Assembly: GCF_024701975.1 (NCBI RefSeq)
Contig: NZ_JANLNM010000007.1
Location: forward strand, 186,001-250,000
DNA: 64,000 bases
DNA from: Variovorax sp. ZS18.2.2
Lineage (GTDB): Bacteria > Pseudomonadota > Gammaproteobacteria > Burkholderiales > Burkholderiaceae_C
Direction of reading: 5' to 3'
Shown here in pieces: positions 1 through 7,622 of this stretch; positions within the stretch are counted from its first letter, which is position 1; every line of letters begins with the position of its first letter. The position numbers and the translations under genes were made by a program. The notes beneath the pieces were generated by a model. That model worked only from the letters and a program-made list of their open reading frames with translations. It did no database searches and was not told the origin of the DNA.

Positions 1-351
1 GAGCCTTCGCAACTGCAGCAGGTTGGTGGCGGGCGTGAACCCCAGGTCGAGGTCCACGCAGTGCGACAGGTCGGGCACGGCCTCGTCGTTGAGCTTCCAG
101 TGGCCATGCGCATCGCGCGCGATCGACAGCTCGATGGCCGAGTCGCCGAGCCAGCCGCGCACCATGCCCCACTGCGTGTGCCAGTGCAGATCGCAGCGCA
201 CGCGGTAGTGCAGCTGGGCAATGCGGCCGCTCTCGTGGCGGAACACTGCGGCGCCATCGAGCTGCCAGGCCGAGGCATTGCGCTCGAGCCGGCAGGCGTC
301 GTGGCCCGGGGCATCGAGCCTGCGCCAGAGGATGGAGGCGACGGTTTGCAT
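1..351 (-). CDS. Putative glycolipid-binding domain protein (partial)
   Basis: The 117 codons read here run off the left edge of the window, so the C-terminal part is missing. The visible N-terminal part starts MQTVASILWRRLD and ends with a stretch around VDLDLGFTPATN, which is characteristic of the family annotated as putative glycolipid-binding (DUF1089, PF06475). Members are small soluble proteins of about 190 residues with a beta-barrel-like fold; their physiological ligand is not well established. The ATG at 351 was chosen because it begins the conserved part and lies 61 bases from the divergently transcribed peptidase gene. The family call rests on the conserved motif only. Confidence 0.75.
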   Translation of the reverse strand, partial: MQTVASILWRRLDAPGHDACRLERNASAWQLDGAAVFRHESGRIAQLHYRVRCDLHWHTQWGMVRGWLGDSAIELSIARDAHGHWKLNDEAVPDLSHCVDLDLGFTPATNLLQLRRL

Positions 352-412
352 GGCGCGGATGATGGCACCGGCATGCTGCACTGCGCAAGCGCCATCGCGC
401 AAAATGCCCCGC

Positions 413-1030
413 ATGATGAAGGCCCTTTTCACCGCGCTGCTCGCCCCTCTCCTCTCTCTGCTGGCAGGCAGTGCCGCGCACGCGGTGGCGTTGAAGGACG
501 GCGACATCATCTTCCACACCTCCCGCTCGGCCCAGAGCGTGGCCGTGCAGCGCGCCACGGGCTCGCGCTACAGCCACATGGGCATCGTGCTGCTGCGGGA
601 CGGCAAGCCCTACGTGTTCGAGGCGGTCGCTACCGTGCGCTACACGCCGCTCGCGCAATGGACGGCGCGCGGCAACGGCGGCCACTACGTGGTCAAGCGC
701 CTGCGCGATGCGGACAAGCTGCTGACACCCGGCGCCGTGGCCCGCCTGCATGCCCGCACCGCCGATTTCGCGGGCCGCCCCTACGACCTGACCTTCGAAT
801 GGTCGGACGGCCGCATCTACTGCTCCGAGCTCGTGTGGAAGCTCTACCAGCGCGCGCTGGGCGTGCGCATCGGCGAGCTGCAGAAGATCCGCGAGTTCAA
901 CCTCGGCGACCCTGCCGTGCGCGCCAAGATGCGCGAGCGCTACGGCGACAAGGTGCCGATGGACGAGCCGGTGATCTCGCCCGTGGCGATGTTCGATTCG
1001 CCATTGCTCGTGACCGTCGAAACACGCTGA
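413..1030 (+). CDS. YiiX/YebB-like permuted papain-fold cysteine peptidase, exported
   Basis: This 205-residue protein has a signal peptide (MMKALFTALLAPLLSLLAGSA, cleavage after AHA) and then a permuted NlpC/P60-type fold of the YiiX/YaeF group (PF05708, MEROPS C92). The expected His is in SRYSHMGIVL (about residue 55), and the expected Cys is in YCSELVWKLY (about residue 137); in this permuted family the His precedes the Cys. Relatives are thought to act as amidases or peptidases in the periplasm, possibly on cell-wall peptides or lipids, but the substrate is not known. An in-frame ATG at 404 is an alternative start; 413 puts the initiator directly before the basic signal-peptide residues. 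The stop is 52 bases before the chosen polymerase IV start. Confidence 0.8.
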   Translation: MMKALFTALLAPLLSLLAGSAAHAVALKDGDIIFHTSRSAQSVAVQRATGSRYSHMGIVLLRDGKPYVFEAVATVRYTPLAQWTARGNGGHYVVKRLRDADKLLTPGAVARLHARTADFAGRPYDLTFEWSDGRIYCSELVWKLYQRALGVRIGELQKIREFNLGDPAVRAKMRERYGDKVPMDEPVISPVAMFDSPLLVTVETR

Positions 1031-1082
1031 ACCGGTGCCCCTCGGCGGGCGGAACCCGTCCGGCCGCGAGACAATCGTTTCC

Positions 1083-2324
1083 GTGAGTTCCCCGCCCTCC
1101 TCGACAGGCCCCATACGCCGCATCGCCCACCTCGACATGGACGCCTTCTACGCGTCGGTCGAGCTGTTGCGCTATCCGCAGCTCAAGGGCCTTCCCGTGG
1201 TGATCGGCGGCGGGCGCCGCAGCGTCGACGAGGCCATCCGCAACCTGCCCGAGGGCGGCGCGCTGGCCGACATTCCCATCGAGGCCTTTCCGCGCCTGAA
1301 GGACTACGCGGGCCGCGGCGTGATCACCACCGCCACCTACCCCGCGCGCCAGTTCGGCATCGGCTCGGCGATGGGGCTCATGAAGGCCGCCAAGCTGTGC
1401 CCGCAGGCGCTGATCCTGCCGGTCGATTTCGACGAGTACCGGCGCTTCTCGCGCGCCTTCAAGCAGGTGATCCTGGAGATCGCGCCGCTCATGGAAGACC
1501 GCGGCGTGGACGAGGTGTACATCGACTTCACCGACGTGCCCGGCGGCCAGCGCGACGGCGGGCGCTCGCTGGCGCGGCTGATCCAGAAATCGATCCTCGA
1601 CGCCACCGGCCTGACCTGCTCCATCGGCGTGGCGCCCAACAAGCTCATCGCCAAGATGGCGAGCGAGTTCAACAAGCCCAACGGCATCTCGGTGGTCCAC
1701 GAAGGCGACCTGGAGAGCCACATCTGGCCCCTGCCCTGCCGCAAGGTGAACGGCATCGGCCCCAAGGCTGACGAGAAGTTGAAGCGCTTCGGCATCGAGA
1801 CCGTCGGCCAGCTCGCAGCGCGCGATCGCGACTGGCTGATCCAGAACTTCGGCAAGGCCACCGGCGCATGGATGCATGAGGTGTCCTGGGGCCGCGACGA
1901 CCGGCCGGTGGTGACCGAGAGCGAGCCGGTCTCGATGAGCCGCGAGACCACCTTCGACCGCGACCTGCACGCGGTGCGCGACCGCGCCGAGCTGGGCGCG
2001 ATCTTCACGCACCTGTGCGAGAAGCTGGCCGAAGACCTGCAGCGCAAGGGCTATGTAGGCAAGACCATCGGCATCAAGCTGCGCTACGACGATTTCAAGA
2101 TCGCCACGCGCGACCAGACCATCGACCACTTCACCGCCGATGGCAAGACCATCCGGCAGGTCGGCGGGCAGTGCCTGAAGCGCGTGCCGCTGGAGCGGCC
2201 GCTGCGCCTGCTGGGCGTGCGCGTGGGGGCGCTGGCAAAGGCCGGCAGCCCGGAGGCGCTGGCACCCCCAGGCGCAGTGCGCTCGACGACAGAGCCGGCT
2301 GCGACCACCGCGTCGCTCTTCTGA
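1083..2324 (+). CDS. dinB: DNA polymerase IV (Y-family, DinB)
   Basis: The product is a translesion polymerase of the Y family. The metal-binding motif LDMDAFYASVE is at residues 17-27, and the second catalytic acidic pair lies in DRGVDEVYID. The SIGVAPNKLIAKMASEFNKP segment of the palm, the helix-hairpin-helix GIGPKADEKL and the little-finger domain follow in order. At 413 residues it is longer than the 351-residue E. coli enzyme, partly because of about 35 extra residues between VVIGG and RGVITTATYPAR. The last residues, TTASLF, resemble a beta-clamp-binding peptide. The start is a GTG at 1083; an upstream in-frame GTG at 1035 would add a poorly conserved leader. No LexA-type operator was recognised upstream. 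Confidence 0.93.
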   Translation: MSSPPSSTGPIRRIAHLDMDAFYASVELLRYPQLKGLPVVIGGGRRSVDEAIRNLPEGGALADIPIEAFPRLKDYAGRGVITTATYPARQFGIGSAMGLMKAAKLCPQALILPVDFDEYRRFSRAFKQVILEIAPLMEDRGVDEVYIDFTDVPGGQRDGGRSLARLIQKSILDATGLTCSIGVAPNKLIAKMASEFNKPNGISVVHEGDLESHIWPLPCRKVNGIGPKADEKLKRFGIETVGQLAARDRDWLIQNFGKATGAWMHEVSWGRDDRPVVTESEPVSMSRETTFDRDLHAVRDRAELGAIFTHLCEKLAEDLQRKGYVGKTIGIKLRYDDFKIATRDQTIDHFTADGKTIRQVGGQCLKRVPLERPLRLLGVRVGALAKAGSPEALAPPGAVRSTTEPAATTASLF

Positions 2325-2334
2325 AGAAGCCGTG

Positions 2335-3018
2335 ATGATCAAACGCTGGCTCCGGCGCATCGCCTTCACGCTGCTGGGGTTCGTGCTCGCGGTGGGTCTG
2401 TATGTAGCGGTGGCCTGTGCGCTCGTGCTGTGGCCGGCCAATGCGAAGCCGCCCGCGGAAGCCCCCGCTTTGGAAGCCTGGGTGCTGAGCAACGGCGTGC
2501 ACACCGACCTCGTGTTCCCGATCCGCTCCGCGACCATCGACTGGCAGCAGCTCTTTCCGCTCGCCGACTTCAAGGCCGTGCCGCCCGACGCCGACTTCAT
2601 CGCCATCGGCTGGGGCGACCGCGAGTTCTACCTGCACACGCCCACCTGGGCCGATCTGACCGTCGCGCGCGCCTTCGGTGCGCTCGCGGGCGGCAACCGG
2701 GCGCTGATGCATGTGACGTACCTGCAGCGTGCGCAGATGCGGCGCGGCGCCTACAAGCTGCCGCTTTCGCAGGCGCAGTACGCGCAGCTCGTGGACTACG
2801 TGCGCGCCTCGCTGCCCTCAGGCCGCGCAACGCCGATTGCGGGCGCGCACTACGACAACCAGGACGCCTTCTACGAAGCCGAAGGCGGCTACAACCTCTT
2901 CGAGACCTGCAACACCTGGACCGGACGCGGCCTCAGAAGCGCGGGCGTCAAGACCGGCCGCTGGACGCCCTTCGATTTCACGGTGACGTGGCACCTGCAG
3001 CCCGGTGCAATGCCGTAG
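2335..3018 (+). CDS. DUF2459 / TIGR02117 family membrane-anchored protein
   Basis: This is a 227-residue protein with one N-terminal membrane helix (about residues 10-32) and a soluble domain outside the membrane. The segments WVLSNGVHTDLVFP, FIAIGWGDREFYLHTPTW, and NLFETCNTWTGRGLR are typical of the DUF2459/TIGR02117 family, whose conserved His and Cys suggest an NlpC/P60-like peptidase-type fold. Its function is not established. The ATG at 2335 follows an in-frame GTG at 2332 and lies 10 bases after the dinB stop, so the two genes are probably co-transcribed. Confidence 0.75.
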   Translation: MIKRWLRRIAFTLLGFVLAVGLYVAVACALVLWPANAKPPAEAPALEAWVLSNGVHTDLVFPIRSATIDWQQLFPLADFKAVPPDADFIAIGWGDREFYLHTPTWADLTVARAFGALAGGNRALMHVTYLQRAQMRRGAYKLPLSQAQYAQLVDYVRASLPSGRATPIAGAHYDNQDAFYEAEGGYNLFETCNTWTGRGLRSAGVKTGRWTPFDFTVTWHLQPGAMP

Positions 3019-3031
3019 CGCTCGGTCGTGC

Positions 3032-3589
3032 TCAATAAAGCGAAGGCTCTTCAATCAGTTCGCGCAGCGGCGGCGTGCTCGCGAAGAAGTCGAGCGACTG
3101 CGTGCCGTCGACGCACAGCAGGTTGGTCACCTGCCGCTCCCAGGCCCAGTAGTCCCAGCCGTTGGCGCGCCGGTACGTGATCACACGCATCCATTGGCCC
3201 GGGCGCAGTACGCCCAACGCATGTGGCTGCCCACTGTGGCGCGTGGCAGCGCCGTGCCAGTGGTCGATGCCGATGCCGATGCCGATGGTGCTGGGGGCGG
3301 TCTGCGGCTGCAGCGAGTAGCCGTACTGGCGAAGCTGCTGTGCGTTGCACGGGCGCCAGATGGCGAGCTGGCCTTCGTAGGGCTGGCCTCCGGGGTCCAG
3401 CATGATCTCCTGCCACAACACGCGGGACGCCGTCATAGGCTGCGCCAGGGAGGCCTCCAGGCCAGTGAGCGGCTGACGCAGGGGCGCCTCGTTGCGCTGA
3501 CGGGCTTGCACAAGCTGCCGCTCCGGCTTCCGCCAGCGGCAGCGGATGTTCTGCACGGCCAGCCACAGTGGTCGTTCGCGGGTTATCAC
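3032..3589 (-). CDS. Hypothetical protein, start uncertain
   Basis: I do not recognise this frame. It is the only open frame between the convergent DUF2459 gene and the nucleoside permease-like gene, and it lies just downstream of the latter on the same strand. The translation from the GTG at 3589 is about 185 residues, rich in Gln, Arg and Trp, with no signal peptide or membrane helix. It contains an alternating IGIGIGID stretch encoded by tandem 6-base units, and an aromatic segment ANGWDYWAWERQ. No good ribosome-binding site precedes the GTG, so the true start could be further in. It may be a real lineage-specific gene or a decayed one. Confidence 0.45.
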   Translation of the reverse strand: MITRERPLWLAVQNIRCRWRKPERQLVQARQRNEAPLRQPLTGLEASLAQPMTASRVLWQEIMLDPGGQPYEGQLAIWRPCNAQQLRQYGYSLQPQTAPSTIGIGIGIDHWHGAATRHSGQPHALGVLRPGQWMRVITYRRANGWDYWAWERQVTNLLCVDGTQSLDFFASTPPLRELIEEPSLY

Positions 3590-3623
3590 GGCGCGGGTGC
3601 TGCGAAGGAAACAACCAGCCCGC

Positions 3624-4661
3624 TCAAGGCTTGGGCACGCCCGCCGACCATGTCGACCACTGCGCGACGATATGGTCCGCCACGCGCGTGCCGACCAGCG
3701 CGATGTTCTCCACCGTCTCCGCAAAGCCACCCGCCGTCTCGCCCGGCGCCGGGTCCAGGTGCTGCAGCGTGCTTTCCTTCGGGTTGCCCTGGTCGAAGTT
3801 GACCGCGCCGCGCAGGCTCATCACGCGGTCGGTGCCGTGGGTGCGCTTGATCACGAGGGTGATGGCGGCGGCTTCCATTTCGGTGATGACGTAGTCGTCG
3901 GCGCCGTAGAGCTTCGCGATGTACTGCGCCTGCTTCGACATGCCCGGGCCGTGGAAGAAGGTGTCGCCCGTCATGTGCGTGCCGGTGCCGACGAAGGGCG
4001 CGCGGCGCGCCGCGGCATCGGGGTAGCGCAGGCGGTACTTGCGGGCGGACTCCGAATCCTTCAGCGGCGTGTCGGCCGAGAGCTTCATGGCCCAGCCGAC
4101 GAGGTCGGGATTGAGCTTGAAGCGGCGGTAGTCCTCGTAGCCCTTGCGCGGCATGAAGGTCGGCTCGCCCGCCTTGTTCTCCTCGGGCGCCCAGCGGTGG
4201 CCGAGGTCGTAGTCCACGAGCCAGGTGGCCCAGCTCACTTCGCCGATGGTGCCGCGCGAAGGCGGCGTGCCGGCCACGCCGGAAATCACGTAGTAGGCCT
4301 CGGAGAAATCGAACTGCGGGTTCAGCAGGATGGCCTGCATCGACGACGACGAATTCACCTTGCCCATGCCGAGCACCGCGCCGCACACGCCGTCGGCGTT
4401 GCAGTACACGGGCTGCAGCGCGCCGGGCACGGCCATCGGCTTGGCGCCCTTCCAATAGCGCTCGTACCAGTACTGGAACTCGCCGGCACGGTCGCCGGTG
4501 TTCTGGCCGATCTCGAACATGGCGGCGACGAACACCTTCACCTTGACGGGCGCGGCCGTTGCAGTCGGTGCAGGCGAAGTCGAGGCACAGGCCGTGGCGA
4601 GCAGTGCCGCGGCGCACAGCGCCGACCAGCGGGCGCAGAGAGAGGTCCAGCGAGGAAGCAT
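3624..4661 (-). CDS. Purine nucleoside permease (NUP)-family lipoprotein
   Basis: The 345-residue product has an N-terminal export signal ending in LLATAC, which could be a lipobox, followed by a nucleoside-phosphorylase-like fold. Segments such as VFVAAMFEIGQNTGDRAGEF, the GMGKVNSSSSMQAI segment, YYVISGVAGTPP, and YVITEMEAAAI match the purine nucleoside permease family (PF06516), first described in Candida as a nucleoside transporter but structurally related to nucleoside phosphorylases. In bacteria it is probably a periplasmic nucleoside-binding or nucleoside-cleaving protein; the exact activity is uncertain. The ATG at 4661 gives the complete export signal; the frame stays open further upstream, but that part only shadows the divergent topoisomerase gene. 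Confidence 0.82.
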   Translation of the reverse strand: MLPRWTSLCARWSALCAAALLATACASTSPAPTATAAPVKVKVFVAAMFEIGQNTGDRAGEFQYWYERYWKGAKPMAVPGALQPVYCNADGVCGAVLGMGKVNSSSSMQAILLNPQFDFSEAYYVISGVAGTPPSRGTIGEVSWATWLVDYDLGHRWAPEENKAGEPTFMPRKGYEDYRRFKLNPDLVGWAMKLSADTPLKDSESARKYRLRYPDAAARRAPFVGTGTHMTGDTFFHGPGMSKQAQYIAKLYGADDYVITEMEAAAITLVIKRTHGTDRVMSLRGAVNFDQGNPKESTLQHLDPAPGETAGGFAETVENIALVGTRVADHIVAQWSTWSAGVPKP

Positions 4662-4771
4662 GATTTTTCGGGCGGAGATAAGTGGAAGGGAGGCACCAAC
4701 AGCTTGCGGCGTCCTACACCGGGCGATTGTCGGTGCTGGCACAAGCGGATGCATCTCCAGACGCAAACCCC

Positions 4772-5983
4772 ATGCCGGCCTCCACCTCGCCCGTTCCCAG
4801 GCCGCCCGCCAAGGCGCCTTCCAAGCCCACGCCCATTGCCAACGGGCTGGTTTATGTGAACCCCGACATGCCCGGCATCCGCCGCCTGAAGCAGGGCGAG
4901 CGCTTCCGCTACCGCGATGCCAGAGGCCGCTGGCTGCGCGATGTGGACGAGCTGTCCCGCATCCGCATGCTGGCCATTCCGCCGGCCTACACACAGGTGT
5001 GGATCTGCCCCCTGCCCAACGGCCACCTGCAGGCCACCGGCCTCGATGCGCGCGGACGCAAGCAATACCGCTACCACGCCGACTGGCGCGTGATGAAGGA
5101 CGAGACCAAGTTCGACCGGCTGGAGGCCTTCGCACTCGCGCTGCCGCGCATCCGCGCCCGGGTGACGCGCGATCTGCAGCCTGAAAAAGATCGGAAGGTG
5201 CCCGGCCGCAGCCAGGTACTAGCCGCGCTGGTGCGCCTGCTCGACACCACGCTGCTGCGCGTGGGCAACGAGGAATACGCGAACAGCAACGGCTCCTTCG
5301 GCCTCACCACGCTGCGCAACCGCCATGCGGCCGTGCAGGGCACGGCGCTCAGGCTGCGCTTCAAGGGCAAGAGCGGCGTGATGCACGAGGCGAAGCTGGA
5401 AGACCCGCGCGTGGCGAAAGTGGTGCGCCAGTGCCAGCAACTGCCGGGGCAGGCGCTCTTCCAGTACGCGGACGAGGAGGGTGAGCTGCGCGGCGTTTCG
5501 TCCACCGACGTCAACGACTACATCGCTGAAGCCTCTGAGGGGGAGCGCTTCACCGCCAAGGACTTCCGCACCTGGCACGGCACGGTGCAGGCGCTGGAAC
5601 TCACGCGCCTGGCCTGCGAGCCGGGCCGCGTTGCCGCCAACGGCAGCCGCTACAGCGCCAAGGACATCCTCGCCGCGGTCGCCAAGCAGCTAGGCAACAC
5701 ACCGGCCGTCTGCAAGAAAGCCTATGTGCACCCGGCCGTGCTGGCGCTGGGCAGTGCGCTCGCGAACGACGACGAGGATGCGGCCACCGCGCTGTTCGAG
5801 AAAATCGCGGGCCGCGCCACCAGGCCTTCGCGCGGCCTGTATGCGGCGGAGCGGCGGCTGCTGGCGTTCCTGCGGACGAACCGGCAGGCGCAAGCACACG
5901 AACGGCGCACCGGCGGGCGGCGCAAGCTTCAGCCGGTCGCGAGCGCGAAGCGCACGCTGTCGCCTTCCAGCGCAATGGCGTAG
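4772..5983 (+). CDS. DNA topoisomerase IB (poxvirus/bacterial type)
   Basis: This is a 403-residue type IB topoisomerase, which relaxes supercoils by nicking one strand through a 3'-phosphotyrosyl intermediate. The N-terminal DNA-binding part contains NPDMPGIRRLKQGERFRYRD and IPPAYTQVWICP. The catalytic domain contains LLRVGNEEYA, FKGKSG, KDFRTWHGTV, and KKAYVHPAVL, where the Tyr at about residue 318 is the expected nucleophile. The ATG at 4772 was preferred over 4682, which would add a poorly conserved leader. The gene overlaps the convergent histidine-kinase-like gene by 55 bases at its 3' end. Confidence 0.92.
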   Translation: MPASTSPVPRPPAKAPSKPTPIANGLVYVNPDMPGIRRLKQGERFRYRDARGRWLRDVDELSRIRMLAIPPAYTQVWICPLPNGHLQATGLDARGRKQYRYHADWRVMKDETKFDRLEAFALALPRIRARVTRDLQPEKDRKVPGRSQVLAALVRLLDTTLLRVGNEEYANSNGSFGLTTLRNRHAAVQGTALRLRFKGKSGVMHEAKLEDPRVAKVVRQCQQLPGQALFQYADEEGELRGVSSTDVNDYIAEASEGERFTAKDFRTWHGTVQALELTRLACEPGRVAANGSRYSAKDILAAVAKQLGNTPAVCKKAYVHPAVLALGSALANDDEDAATALFEKIAGRATRPSRGLYAAERRLLAFLRTNRQAQAHERRTGGRRKLQPVASAKRTLSPSSAMA

Positions 5984-6609
5984 CCCATGTCCTCGGCGAG
6001 GTTCTGCAGCGCGACGGCATCGATGGCCAGCGCGCGCGGCGCGCGGTGCGCGTCGAGCACCGGGTTCACGCTGCCGGCTTCGCGCGGCATCGCGACCAGG
6101 CGCAGCGCATCGGTGCCGACCGGCTCGATGCGGATCGCACCGGCTTCGGCCGCGCCGTCGTGCAGGTAGCCCAGCGCGCCCAGGAACAGGTAGCGCAGCG
6201 CGGCCGCCGCGGGCCAGCGGGGTTCGTCTTCCTGGGGTTCGTCGAGCGCGGCGTCGACGTCGAGCGTCACGCCATGCAAGTCGAAGGCCGAGCGCATCAG
6301 GTTCACGCACTGCGCCACCAGCGCACTGCGGGTGATGCCGTCGTCGGTGGTGGCCAGTTCCCAGTCGCGCAACGACCGGATGGCTTCCACCAGCTCCGAC
6401 ACCTGGTTGTCGATGAGGGCCACGCGCTCTTCGCAGGCGGCGGGATCGATGGGGGTGGCGGCCACCTGGCGCTTGAGCATCAGGAGCGCCATGCGCACCA
6501 CCGAGACAGGCGCCGCCATGTCGTGGCGCAGCGCGGGCAAGGCACGCGTGAGCAGTTCGTGGCGCACGCCGGCAGCGATCCAGCTGCGCGCTCCGGGCGA
6601 CGACTTCAT
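5929..6609 (-). CDS. Histidine-kinase-like protein lacking an ATPase domain
   Basis: The 226-residue protein has a segment RHDMAAPVSVVRMALLMLKR (His at about residue 29) that resembles the phospho-acceptor H-box of a dimerisation/histidine phosphotransfer domain. The C-terminal half lacks the recognisable N, G1 and G2 boxes of a HATPase domain. Arrangements like this occur in ChpT-type histidine phosphotransferases, where the ATPase-like domain is degenerate, and in decayed sensor kinases. There is no signal peptide, no transmembrane helix and no neighbouring response regulator. The 3' end overlaps the topoisomerase gene antiparallel. Phosphotransfer activity is inference from one motif. Confidence 0.6.
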   Translation of the reverse strand: MKSSPGARSWIAAGVRHELLTRALPALRHDMAAPVSVVRMALLMLKRQVAATPIDPAACEERVALIDNQVSELVEAIRSLRDWELATTDDGITRSALVAQCVNLMRSAFDLHGVTLDVDAALDEPQEDEPRWPAAAALRYLFLGALGYLHDGAAEAGAIRIEPVGTDALRLVAMPREAGSVNPVLDAHRAPRALAIDAVALQNLAEDMGYAIALEGDSVRFALATG

Positions 6610-6782
6610 TGCGCTGCAGCCCTGGTCGGGGCGCAGCCCACACGGCGGAGGGCGGCTGGAGACACGGTCACGGGGAAACTTCCTGAAGCGGGGGAGAAGG
6701 CAACAAGTATCGTGCCCGCCTCCCCGGCCAGGTGTAGGAGCGTGCCTACGCCTTCAGCACCCATATCCGAGGATGCAGGGTT

Positions 6783-6962
6783 TCAGGGTTTCCCGAGGTA
6801 GGTGCGGATGTCCTTCACCTCGACACCGGCGGCAGCGACGGCCGAGCGCAGTTGCGCCTCGGTCACGCCCAGCGTCTGCGTCCAGTAGCGGACCTCGTGG
6901 GATTCATTGACGTTGATGCGGGCTGCATCCTGCGGTCCGCGCTTGCTCAGGTCATCGGCCAT
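6783..6962 (-). CDS. DUF3606 domain small protein
   Basis: This is a 59-residue soluble peptide: a polar N-terminus (MADDLSKRGPQDAARINVNE), then EVRYWTQTLGVTEAQLRSAV, and a Gly-Val-x-Val-x-Asp-Ile-Arg-x-Tyr-Leu end. The pattern matches DUF3606, common in Burkholderiales and rhizobia, which looks like a small helical fold. No function is known. The ATG at 6962 was chosen because it starts the conserved part. The gene stands alone: 173 bases separate it from the kinase-like gene and 192 bases from the divergent NTF2-like gene. Confidence 0.8.
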   Translation of the reverse strand: MADDLSKRGPQDAARINVNESHEVRYWTQTLGVTEAQLRSAVAAAGVEVKDIRTYLGKP

Positions 6963-7154
6963 GGTGTGGATTCCTTGTTGAAGGCCACCACGATGCAGCG
7001 TCCGCGAGCGCCCGGCTGGCGGACGGCAGCGCACCTCCTTGCAGGATAAATCCGAGGGTGCGCTGCAGAGGTTGGAGATGTCCGGAAGCAGCGTGCCCGT
7101 GCGGGGCACCGCACCTATCGTCGGCCGCTCCTTTACTCCCCACCGAAAAGCAGC

Positions 7155-7622
7155 ATGACACCCGAACAGAACAAGCGCGCCGTGTCCGAGGCATGGAAGG
7201 CCTTTGCGAGCCGCGACCCCGGGCGCATCCGCGCCGCCTTCACCGACGACGCCGAATGGCTCGCACCGAAGGACAACGCCACCGGCGTGGCCCTCGGCTT
7301 CACGGACCACATGATCGGACCCGACACGATCGTGCGTTTTCTCGTGGAGGAATTTCCGAAGCTCTTCGTGGCCGACGTCTCGGTGGACTTCACCCTCCTG
7401 CTCTGCGACGGCGACACCGTGGTGCTCGAGATGCGCCTGCGGGCCACGCTCGCCAACGGCCGGCATTACGACAACGACTACTGCTTCATCCTCGAATTGC
7501 GCGAGGGCCGCATCGCCCGCATGCGCGAGTACATGGACACGCAGAAGGGCCGCAGCATCGTCATCGGCGACCTTCCTGCAGATCTGAGGTCTGCCGGGCC
7601 CGTGCTTGCAGTTCCCGCTTGA
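7155..7622 (+). CDS. NTF2-like / SnoaL-like domain protein
   Basis: This 155-residue protein has the cone-shaped alpha+beta fold of the NTF2/SnoaL superfamily. The N-terminal helices (EQNKRAVSEAWKAFASRDPG) are followed by FTDDAEWLAP and strands ending in YCFILELREGRIARMREYMD. The family contains polyketide cyclases, ketosteroid isomerases and many non-enzymatic ligand binders. Nothing here indicates which, and the neighbours do not help. The last 62 bases overlap the 3' end of the convergent acyl-CoA ligase gene. Confidence 0.8.
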   Translation: MTPEQNKRAVSEAWKAFASRDPGRIRAAFTDDAEWLAPKDNATGVALGFTDHMIGPDTIVRFLVEEFPKLFVADVSVDFTLLLCDGDTVVLEMRLRATLANGRHYDNDYCFILELREGRIARMREYMDTQKGRSIVIGDLPADLRSAGPVLAVPA

